A stretch of 61,862 nucleotides of DNA from a virus. Under the pieces are notes generated by a model, which saw nothing but the letters and a program-made list of their open reading frames with translations, searched no databases and was not told the DNA's origin. The stretch is taken from IMG/VR virus record IMGVR_UViG_3300042937_000071, positions 1 to 61,862 of that record. One strand, written 5' to 3'. Position numbers and translations under genes: made by a program. This document shows positions 39,906-47,169 of this stretch, piece after piece; the first letter of the stretch is position 1, and each line of letters opens with the position of its first letter.

Positions 39906-40181
39906 ATGACCCATTTCGAAACCATGGACACCATCGTCAAGCAGTTCTTTGACCACCCGGCTTTCAGCCGCCCCAATAGCCTGCTGGCCTACTGCGATTA
40001 CATCGCTCGGGTTATCAGCAAGGAACTCAAGGCCAATGACACCGAGAAGATGCTTGCCAGCGTCAGCCGCCCCCAGTACGACCTTGGCGAGGACGGCTCC
40101 TTTCAGTCGACCAAGAAGACCATCATGGTCGAGGATCGTTTCGGCAAGCAGTACCGCGTAACGGTAGAGGAGGTCAAGTGA
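39906..40181 (+). CDS. Small hypothetical protein
   Basis: 91 residues with AAGGAGATCAAC upstream. Helical N-terminal part (MDTIVKQFFDHPAFSRPNSL; YIARVISKELKANDTEKMLA) and a beta C-terminus (VEDRFGKQYRVTVEEVK). No family recognised. The stop overlaps the next GTG. Confidence 0.62.
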   Translation: MTHFETMDTIVKQFFDHPAFSRPNSLLAYCDYIARVISKELKANDTEKMLASVSRPQYDLGEDGSFQSTKKTIMVEDRFGKQYRVTVEEVK

Positions 40182-40318
40182 GCCACACCATGCAAGCCTT
40201 CGGGATTGTGTTGGCGCTCACCCTGTTCTGGGGCGCGGTGGTTGTGATCTGCGCTCAGGAAGAACCTGCCCCGGTGATCGAGCGGCCCATCAAACAAGAG
40301 CGGGTGATCTGGGTATGA
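40178..40318 (+). CDS. Small single-TM protein
   Basis: 46 residues from GTG 40178, four bases after GAGGAGG; ATG 40190 is an alternative. One membrane segment (FGIVLALTLFWGAVVVICA) and a Glu/Pro-rich tail (QEEPAPVIERPIKQERVIWV). Overlaps both neighbours. Function unknown. Confidence 0.6.
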   Translation: MSHTMQAFGIVLALTLFWGAVVVICAQEEPAPVIERPIKQERVIWV

Positions 40319-40413
40319 GGGGCACATCGGTTTGGCAGTTGTACTTTGTGTGGAGCGTCTTGGCTGTACTGGCGCTCTGCGTTCTGGTTCTATTCAATTG
40401 GAGATGGCAATGA
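40315..40413 (+). CDS. Small single-TM protein
   Basis: 32 residues: MRGTSVWQLYFVWSVLAVLA, continuing hydrophobic to FNWRWQ. Coupled by overlap (ATGA) to the preceding gene and to the next. A membrane peptide of unknown function. Confidence 0.52.
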   Translation: MRGTSVWQLYFVWSVLAVLALCVLVLFNWRWQ

Positions 40414-40544
40414 CTAAGCAAGAGATTGACGACATGATGAAAGACCTTCCCAGCCAGCGTGGCTGGCAGGAGGAGACTCTGTTGGAAAAAATCCTCGTGG
40501 GGTTGGCATTCGTGCTGTTCGTGGTTATGATTTGTTTTATCTAA
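40410..40544 (+). CDS. Small tail-anchored membrane protein
   Basis: 44 residues from ATG 40410 (TTGGAG seven bases upstream). Acidic N-terminal helix (TKQEIDDMMKDLPSQRGWQE) and C-terminal hydrophobic anchor (ILVGLAFVLFVVMICFI). Predicted cytoplasmic domain tethered to the inner membrane. Function unknown. Confidence 0.6.
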   Translation: MTKQEIDDMMKDLPSQRGWQEETLLEKILVGLAFVLFVVMICFI

Positions 40545-40625
40545 AAAGCGAATGTATAGCGAACAGGTAGCGAACTCAAACCGAGTCGGTTACTCAAGGG
40601 GTGGTGACCCTCTACCAACACCGGA

Positions 40626-40655
40626 GGCCCGCACACGATGCGGGTCTTCCTTTTT
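40626..40655 (+). terminator. Rho-independent terminator
   Basis: CCCGCA/TGCGGG stem (40628-40633/40639-40644) with CACGA loop, followed by TCTTCCTTTTT. The 80 bases before it (40545-40625) hold no recognisable gene or tRNA. Confidence 0.8.
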
Positions 40656-40658
40656 GTG

Positions 40659-40686
40659 GTGGTTGTGTTAAAATCTGAGTTACAAT
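40659..40686 (+). promoter_or_regulatory. Weak promoter with partial cassette similarity
   Basis: TACAAT (40681-40686) is preceded by GTTAAAATCTGAGT, similar to the GTTTAAGTCTGGGT spacer of copy 1. The -35 region is poor (GTGGTT). No palindrome or leader hairpin is present. It may drive 40713. Confidence 0.45.
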
Positions 40687-40712
40687 AAACCTAATAAAAC
40701 ATTGGAGCGGCA

Positions 40713-40943
40713 ATGGCCCAGCAGAGAATTTATTTGGTCGGTACGCCCGACAACAAAGTTCGCCTGATCAAGGCATCTTTGCGCCAGCAGGCAGTGAGTC
40801 ATGTGGCAAACACTATGCTTACCGTCCGCGTGGCATCGCAGGATGATCTGGTCAAGGCACTGACAAGCGGAATCGAAATTGAGCAGTACAACGCGCCTGA
40901 ACAGCAAGAACTGATCGAACACAGCGAATCACCCGCGAACTAA
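40713..40943 (+). CDS. Small hypothetical protein
   Basis: 76 residues with TTGGAGCGGCA upstream. RIYLVGTPDNKVRLIKASLR, then a beta/helix region and an acidic tail. This type of small protein precedes terminase genes in many phages; the role is unknown. The following 106 bases to the terminase gene carry no clear ORF; a GATTACACTAAAC stretch there might include a promoter but has no good -35. Confidence 0.6.
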   Translation: MAQQRIYLVGTPDNKVRLIKASLRQQAVSHVANTMLTVRVASQDDLVKALTSGIEIEQYNAPEQQELIEHSESPAN

Positions 40944-41049
40944 ACCCTCGCACGGTTACCCGGCGCCGTAAGCCCGGGACAAAACCCTAGCGTATTGAAA
41001 GCGAATCGATTACACTAAACCGCATTCACTTTCAAGGGGATTAGGGGTA

Positions 41050-41652
41050 ATGCCTGAAACTATCGCCAAGCCGCGTAAGAAGGCCACCAAGGCCGTGAAA
41101 CCCGCCAAGACAGGCGGAAGTACCAGCGCCGCCCAAAAATCCGCCCAAGCCCCCAAAAAGAACCCTATTGGCGCTCCTACCACCTACAACGAACACATCG
41201 CTTCTGTCATCTGTATACGGATAGCAGAGGGAGAGAGTCTTAGGGAGATAGTGAAGGACGCAGGGATGCCAGATAGGTCGACGGTTTACGATTGGTTGTT
41301 GCGCCACCCCTCTTTTGCCGACCAGTACGCACGCGCACGCGAAGAGCAGGCCGACACGCTGGCTGATGAAATCATCGCCATCGCTGACGAACAGCCTGAG
41401 ATCATTGCGGTGACCGACAAGAAGACGGGCGCCCTGATCGAACACAAACTGGACGGTGCCTTCTTGCAATGGCAGAAGAACCGCATCGACGCCCGCAAGT
41501 GGACGGCCATGAAACTCAAGCCCAAGAAGTACGGCGACAAGATCGCGCTGGGTGGAGACGGTGACGCGCCCCCAATCAAGACAGAGGACACCGGGTCATC
41601 CCGCCTGTTCGAGTTGATCAAGAACATGGAGATGGTAAAGCGTGCTGGCTGA
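41050..41652 (+). CDS. terS: Terminase small subunit
   Basis: 200 residues. Basic, disordered N-terminus (KPRKKATKAVKPAKTGGSTS), then a helix-turn-helix (IRIAEGESLREIVKDAGMPD; STVYDWLLRHPSFADQYARA), and a C-terminal helical oligomerisation region (KLDGAFLQWQKNRIDARKWT). It recognises the phage packaging site and regulates the large subunit. It overlaps terL by eleven bases. Confidence 0.88.
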   Translation: MPETIAKPRKKATKAVKPAKTGGSTSAAQKSAQAPKKNPIGAPTTYNEHIASVICIRIAEGESLREIVKDAGMPDRSTVYDWLLRHPSFADQYARAREEQADTLADEIIAIADEQPEIIAVTDKKTGALIEHKLDGAFLQWQKNRIDARKWTAMKLKPKKYGDKIALGGDGDAPPIKTEDTGSSRLFELIKNMEMVKRAG

Positions 41653-43048
41653 ACACCTAGACGAAGACCTAGCCCGGGAGTTTGACGCTGAGTCTCCCGA
41701 GAATCAGATCGCCGTCTTGGCCCACGCTGAGTGGGTTGCCAGTGCCCACAGATACCAGATACCGCCTCCGCTGGAGATGGACTACCTGTGCTGGCTCATG
41801 CTGGCTGGCCGGGGAGCAGGCAAGACCCGCTCCGCCGCTGAGGCTCTATGGTGGTGGGCATGGATCACGCCCGGCGCCCGCTGTCTGGTGCTGGCCCCAA
41901 CCAGCAATGACTTAAAGTTCACCTGCTTTGACGGCCAGTCTGGATTGCTCTCTGTGATCCCGCAGGAACTGATCACCGACTACAACAAGCAAGACCATCA
42001 CATCAAGTTGATCAACGGCTCCAGCATCCGGGGCATCTCAGCCGACTCATACGAGCGCCTGCGCGGCCCTCAGTTCCACTTTGCATGGTGTGATGAGTTG
42101 GCCGCATTCCACTACATCCAAGAGGCGTGGGACATGATGATGTTCGGCCTGCGTCTGGGTGACGCGCCCAAGGTCATTGTGACGACTACGCCGCGCCCCA
42201 AGGACTTGATCCTCGACCTCGTCGGGCGCGAGGGTGACGATGTGGTGATCGACCGCGCCAGCACCTACGAGAACAAAGAGAACCTTGCCGCAACCTTCCA
42301 AAAGCAGTTGGAGCAGTACAAGGGATCGAAGTTGTACCAGCAGGAGGTTCTGGGCGAGATCGTCGACCTCGAAGACGGCAAGGTGGTTTCCCGCGATATG
42401 TTCAAACTCTGGCCCGCTGACAAGGCGTTCCCCAAGTTCGAGTACATCATCCAGTCCTACGACTGCGCCTTCACTGACAAGACCCATAACGACCCGACCG
42501 CCATGACGACATGGGGCGTGTTCAAGCCCATGGATGGCCCGATGTCCGTCCTGCTGATTGATTGCTGGGCCGAACACCTGACCTTCCCCCAACTCAAGCC
42601 CAAGGTGCTGGATGAGTGGCGTGTGTCCTATGGTGAAGGCAAGGACGCCAAGCGCCCTGACCTGATCCTCGTGGAGGACAAGGCCGCAGGCATCTCACTG
42701 GTGCAGGAACTCCGCCAGATGCACCTGCCTGTCCGCCCATGGAACCCGGGCAACGCCGACAAGATGACCCGCCTCCAGATCACTGCATCCATCTTCACGA
42801 CCGGGCGCGTCTGGTTGCCTGAGTCAGGTGTCCGCAAGGGATATGTGAAGGACTGGGCCGAAGGGTTCTTAAGCCAGTTGTGTTCGTTCCCTGACTCATC
42901 GCATGACGACTATGTCGACAGCACGACGCAAGCAATTCGATTGCTGAAGGACATCGGTTATCTCGACATCAACCCAGAGCCTCGTTATGATGATGATGAT
43001 GACTACTTTGACGCTATGCCTAAGCGCGTCAATCCATACGCGGCGTGA
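41642..43048 (+). CDS. terL: Terminase large subunit
   Basis: 468 residues from GTG 41642. ATPase: Walker A AGRGAGKT (55-62), Walker B FAWCDE with Asp151-Glu152, coupling motif TTTPRP (181-186). Nuclease domain: Asp274 (QSYDCAFTD), Glu344-Asp345 (LILVEDKAAG) and Asp422/Asp423 (HDDYVD), the RNase H-like acidic triad. It cuts concatemers and pumps DNA into proheads. Complete with all key residues. Confidence 0.96.
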   Translation: MLAEHLDEDLAREFDAESPENQIAVLAHAEWVASAHRYQIPPPLEMDYLCWLMLAGRGAGKTRSAAEALWWWAWITPGARCLVLAPTSNDLKFTCFDGQSGLLSVIPQELITDYNKQDHHIKLINGSSIRGISADSYERLRGPQFHFAWCDELAAFHYIQEAWDMMMFGLRLGDAPKVIVTTTPRPKDLILDLVGREGDDVVIDRASTYENKENLAATFQKQLEQYKGSKLYQQEVLGEIVDLEDGKVVSRDMFKLWPADKAFPKFEYIIQSYDCAFTDKTHNDPTAMTTWGVFKPMDGPMSVLLIDCWAEHLTFPQLKPKVLDEWRVSYGEGKDAKRPDLILVEDKAAGISLVQELRQMHLPVRPWNPGNADKMTRLQITASIFTTGRVWLPESGVRKGYVKDWAEGFLSQLCSFPDSSHDDYVDSTTQAIRLLKDIGYLDINPEPRYDDDDDYFDAMPKRVNPYAA

Positions 43049-43059
43049 AGGGATAAAAC

Positions 43060-46000
43060 ATGGCGGACTACAAAAAGGCTGGTAAGAAATTCGCTGAGGC
43101 GTTTGCCAAAGCGGGGCAAGAGGCCGAGGCCGCAATGGCCGCACAGAAAGCCGCAGAAGACGCTCCCAAGATGGAGGCCATCCTCAAGTCTAAGCAAGCG
43201 CCAGCAACCACACCGAAGGGCACTGGCCTGCCATTGATGCCGCGTGACCAAGGGATGTACACGCCCGGCGTTGAGCAGAAAGACCTGCCTCGGATGCCGA
43301 TGGTTGACAAGGCCCGCGCTGAAGGTAAGTCGCCTAAGTACACGCCCCGGATGCAAGACCTACTTGACAGCCCGACCGCACGCAAGAAGGTCAACACGCT
43401 GATCGAGAAGGGTCAAGACCTCGGCATGACCGAGTGGTACGGCACCGAGCCGCTCAGACAGGTCGCCATGGACATTGGCATGAGCCAGAAGGAGTTCGAT
43501 ACCTTCCTCGCCCAGATGGCCTCAGCGTCACAGCGCAACCCGGTCGACCAGCAGAACAAGATGGGCAGTTACCTCTGGCACCTGAGCCAGACAGGCCAAT
43601 TGCCTGATGACGCATTCCTACTGACGAACAAGATCAAGAAGGGCAAGGAGGCCGCGCCCAAAGGCACTGCCATTGAGTTGCCGCCCGGCTATGGATCGCT
43701 GGCGCAGGGTGACATCTTCTCCCGGGGTAAGCAGATCGCCGCTGGTGACATTGAGGGCGCCCTACCTCCGGACAAGAAGTTGGGCACCTTCTACCGCAAC
43801 TACCAAGGCAACCTCAAGCCTGTGACTGTGGATGTCAACGCAGTGCGTGGCCCGATCATCGAGCGCGGTGATCCCCGCTGGCTGGCGTCTAAGTTGGTCG
43901 AGAAGGACGAAGAGGGCAATGTGATTGCGACTCACTTCCCCCGTAAGGATGTCGAGTCGGGCAAGATGAGCATGAAGCAGGCAAAGGAGCGCCCCGGTTT
44001 CTGGGAAGCCGCCCCCTCCGGTTCAGAGTATGCAGGCTTCGAAGACTTGTGGCAACGCGCCGCTAAACGCTATGGCATCAGTCCGGCAGAAGCGCAGGCC
44101 CTAGGTTGGTACGGCTCCGCTGATGTGACCGCACTCAAGACCAAGCCAGAACTCTACATCGACAACCTTGAGCGCATGATTCGACGCACTGCCGAGCAGA
44201 CGGGTGAGAACCCACGCAAGGTGATGGAGGATGTCCTGCGTGGCAAGAACTACCTCAAGAAGGACGGCGGCAATGTGAGTAAGGGTGATTATCAGGCCCG
44301 CCTCGATGCCATGCTGTCCAAGGCCACCGGGATGGCTGAAGGTGGATCGGTTGACGGCTACCAGAAGCGTCTGGACGCAATGCTTGCCAAGCACATGGGC
44401 ATGGCCGACGGTGGCGTGATCGACAATATGTCGCCCGACATCAGTGACAGTGGGGCAATGAACTACGGCGGTGAGTATGCTGATGGTGGCGCCGCATTCA
44501 AGAAGTTGCCCATGAATGCCGCAGGCGGAGAGATCAAGCCGATGCCATGGAAGGCCGCAGGTGGTGGCTGGGCCAAGGCCGCAAAGGCGATCCAGAAGGC
44601 CGCAACTGAGGCTGGTGCGGCTAAGGCGCCCCAGACCGCTGAGAAAGACCTGACGACCGTTCAAGACTTCCACACCTCTTTGATGGATAGTGTCCGCGCC
44701 CGAGCGCTTGAGGCACAAAAGCAGATGGACTCGTGGGAGTACAAGTACAAGCCCGGCCAGTATGTGTTCACTGAGCATGGCGCCAAGAACAACCTGCCTC
44801 CGCTCAAGATTCTGGAGAAGTCTCGCCATGGCTGGAACATCGTGCGCGAAGACCCCAACAATCCATTGAGCAAAAAGGTGATTGACCCAGAGACTGGCAA
44901 AGCCAAGCGCACACCCTACGAACCCGGCTATCGTGTCCGTCGCGAGATTGGTGACGACTGGTCTGAGTTCATCATCCCTGAGTCAATAATCAAGGGCGAT
45001 GTTGAAATGGCCCAAGGCGGAGAGATCAAGAGCCTGCCGTGGAAAGCCAAGCAAGGCGGAATTGCCAAGTTCGACGGTGGCGGCATGGCCGTGCAGTCGC
45101 CGGAAGAGGGCCTCACAATGCCATCCGATGGGCCAAGCAAGACACGCCTGATGGCAGAGATTCTGGCCCGCATGGCAAAGGAACAAGGCAAGGAAGAAGT
45201 GGCCTCCCTAAAAAAGCCCCGCGCCCTTACTGACCTAGTGAACCGGGGAATGATTGCCCCGCTGGTTGGTGCCCCAGTTGACATCATCAACATGGGGTTG
45301 GAGGGCGTCGACGCTCTGCGTGATTTAGCGAGTGGTAAGCGAGTCGAAAACCGATTGGCTTCTGAGAAACCTGTGGGTGGATCAGAGCAACTCAAAGACC
45401 TGATGAACCGTTTCAATGTGACGAGCGGTGAAGACCGTCCCATGATGGAGACGGGCCTGTCGTTGGTCTCTCCTGCTGGCGCAGTCAAGGGTGTAGCCAA
45501 GACCGGGCAGAAAGCAACGAGCGCCGCTGGAAAGTTCAACACAGAGTTAAACAAGTCTGGTACACTGTCCGTTCCCCTCACTGAGGCAAAGACGGCTACG
45601 ACCGGGACACCACAAGGAGCAAAGTATGCAACCAAGCAAGAAGGGCCTTACTTCAGAGTCAGGCCAACCGCCATTGAGCCGGGCAAGGCAAAAGGTAGCG
45701 GAACTAGAGAAACGACTGGGCTACCAAGCGAAGGGCCTGTCGGACAAGGATCGGGAGAAACTGGACTCGGACTTCCGCAACGCTATTCGCCGGAAGAAGT
45801 GGATCGAATAGTCGCTGACCCGAATCTTAACGAACCGCTTCGCATTGCCCAGCAGTACACCAAAGAGAACCTTGGCACCGACTTCGTCGCGCCCGACATT
45901 CCTTCGAGCAGTCTCGCCAAGCAGAGCGCGATTGCCCGCACGCATGAACTTGCGCTGACCGACAGCCCTGAGTACAAAGACGCTGTCTTCGGCGCCTATG

Positions 46001-47160
46001 CCCGCACCATGCCTGATGTGCTAGAGCAGGCTGGAGCGAAGGACTATGACGACCTGATGGAGAAGGCGTACCGCCAACTTGCCAAAGAGACCGACGCCCA
46101 GTTCCAAGCCATGCCGTTCAACTTCTCGTTCCATCGTGGTGGCGAGGGTAACTACAGCGGCACTCGTGAACTGCTAGAGGACATCCATGGCAACCGCCAT
46201 ATGTATGTTTTCCAAGGCGGCGACAAACATGACTTTCTAAACAAGGTCGACGATGTCACTGGCCTAAACGAGAACGAGAAGTTCCGCGCAGTGCATGACG
46301 CCATGGGCCACGCCATTTACGGCAACGAGTTTGGCCCGATGGGTGAAGAGAAGGCATGGGCCATCCACCAGCAGATGTACAGCCCGCTGGCCCGTCTGGC
46401 AATGACTGCCGAGACCCGTGGACAGAATTCGCTGGTCAACTACAGCCCGCTCAATGTGAACCTCAAGGACGAGGTTGCCAAACTGCGCGAGATGCAGATC
46501 GAGGCACGCCGTCGAGGCGACCGTGACGGTGAGCGCATCGCCACCGAGGCCATCCGCGACGCCTTCAGCGGTTTCCAATTCGCGCCCCAGAAGTCAATCC
46601 TTCTGCCGCCCGAGTTCACTGATCCCAAGTACCGTGGCGGGATGCCTGACTACATCCAGCCGCTGATCACACCAGCCGAAGGCACGACCACTAAGTCGGC
46701 TCTGACGCACTTCTCGCACAACCCAAGCCTGACTCAGACCGACCCAAGCAAGTACGGCTCTGGCATCAAGGGCGCGGAGAAGGCACGCCTTGAAGGCACC
46801 GACAACCCCATCGTGCCGCGCACTTACTTTTACGCTGGTGAACCCGGCGCAGTATCACCGGAACCCGGTCTAGGAACGAATCGTTACCGAACCGAATCCG
46901 AATCGCTTTACGACATCACCGCTGACCCGCTTAGGTTCCGTCCGCTGGCGCGTGAGTCGAATCGCACCCCATACACCTCGAAGTACAACGCAGGCATGAG
47001 AGCGCCAGAGCAAGAATTGACTGACATGGAGCGCATGATTCGCGAGTACGGTTACGAGGGTTACATTAACCCACAAGCAAGCAAACCCGCCGCAGTGGTA
47101 TACACACCTAAGCAAGTGGAGCGCCGTCGTAAGGGCGGGCTTGCACAGGCGAAAGCATAA
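43060..47160 (+). CDS. Giant multidomain virion-region protein (polyvalent-type)
   Basis: 1366 residues between terL and portal. N-terminal 390 residues are mixed alpha/beta without a known motif. Residues about 400-560 carry GG-motif repeats (YQARLDAMLSKATGMAEGG; YQKRLDAMLAKHMGMADGG). Residues about 980-1190 contain FRAVHDAMGHAIYG (about 1075), EKAWAIHQQMY and ETRGQN (about 1117), a His/Asp/Glu pattern suggestive of a metal site. Residues about 1215-1366 (THFSHNPSLTQTDPSKYGSG; RTYFYAGEPGAVSPEPGLG) resemble ADP-ribosyltransferase-like domains of phage polyvalent proteins. Those proteins can be co-injected to act early in the host; both activities are inferred. Confidence 0.55.
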   Translation: MADYKKAGKKFAEAFAKAGQEAEAAMAAQKAAEDAPKMEAILKSKQAPATTPKGTGLPLMPRDQGMYTPGVEQKDLPRMPMVDKARAEGKSPKYTPRMQDLLDSPTARKKVNTLIEKGQDLGMTEWYGTEPLRQVAMDIGMSQKEFDTFLAQMASASQRNPVDQQNKMGSYLWHLSQTGQLPDDAFLLTNKIKKGKEAAPKGTAIELPPGYGSLAQGDIFSRGKQIAAGDIEGALPPDKKLGTFYRNYQGNLKPVTVDVNAVRGPIIERGDPRWLASKLVEKDEEGNVIATHFPRKDVESGKMSMKQAKERPGFWEAAPSGSEYAGFEDLWQRAAKRYGISPAEAQALGWYGSADVTALKTKPELYIDNLERMIRRTAEQTGENPRKVMEDVLRGKNYLKKDGGNVSKGDYQARLDAMLSKATGMAEGGSVDGYQKRLDAMLAKHMGMADGGVIDNMSPDISDSGAMNYGGEYADGGAAFKKLPMNAAGGEIKPMPWKAAGGGWAKAAKAIQKAATEAGAAKAPQTAEKDLTTVQDFHTSLMDSVRARALEAQKQMDSWEYKYKPGQYVFTEHGAKNNLPPLKILEKSRHGWNIVREDPNNPLSKKVIDPETGKAKRTPYEPGYRVRREIGDDWSEFIIPESIIKGDVEMAQGGEIKSLPWKAKQGGIAKFDGGGMAVQSPEEGLTMPSDGPSKTRLMAEILARMAKEQGKEEVASLKKPRALTDLVNRGMIAPLVGAPVDIINMGLEGVDALRDLASGKRVENRLASEKPVGGSEQLKDLMNRFNVTSGEDRPMMETGLSLVSPAGAVKGVAKTGQKATSAAGKFNTELNKSGTLSVPLTEAKTATTGTPQGAKYATKQEGPYFRVRPTAIEPGKAKGSGTRETTGLPSEGPVGQGSGETGLGLPQRYSPEEVDRIVADPNLNEPLRIAQQYTKENLGTDFVAPDIPSSSLAKQSAIARTHELALTDSPEYKDAVFGAYARTMPDVLEQAGAKDYDDLMEKAYRQLAKETDAQFQAMPFNFSFHRGGEGNYSGTRELLEDIHGNRHMYVFQGGDKHDFLNKVDDVTGLNENEKFRAVHDAMGHAIYGNEFGPMGEEKAWAIHQQMYSPLARLAMTAETRGQNSLVNYSPLNVNLKDEVAKLREMQIEARRRGDRDGERIATEAIRDAFSGFQFAPQKSILLPPEFTDPKYRGGMPDYIQPLITPAEGTTTKSALTHFSHNPSLTQTDPSKYGSGIKGAEKARLEGTDNPIVPRTYFYAGEPGAVSPEPGLGTNRYRTESESLYDITADPLRFRPLARESNRTPYTSKYNAGMRAPEQELTDMERMIREYGYEGYINPQASKPAAVVYTPKQVERRRKGGLAQAKA

Positions 47161-47169
47161 GGAGAAACC

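Noticed and set aside
40545-40625. tRNA-like stretch before the terminator
   Set aside because: No acceptor stem, no T-loop consensus and no cloverleaf pairing could be made.
29143-41049. CRISPR array or tandem spacer repeat in the early region
   Set aside because: The only recurrent sequences are the three promoter cassettes, which are over 900 bp apart and contain genes between them.
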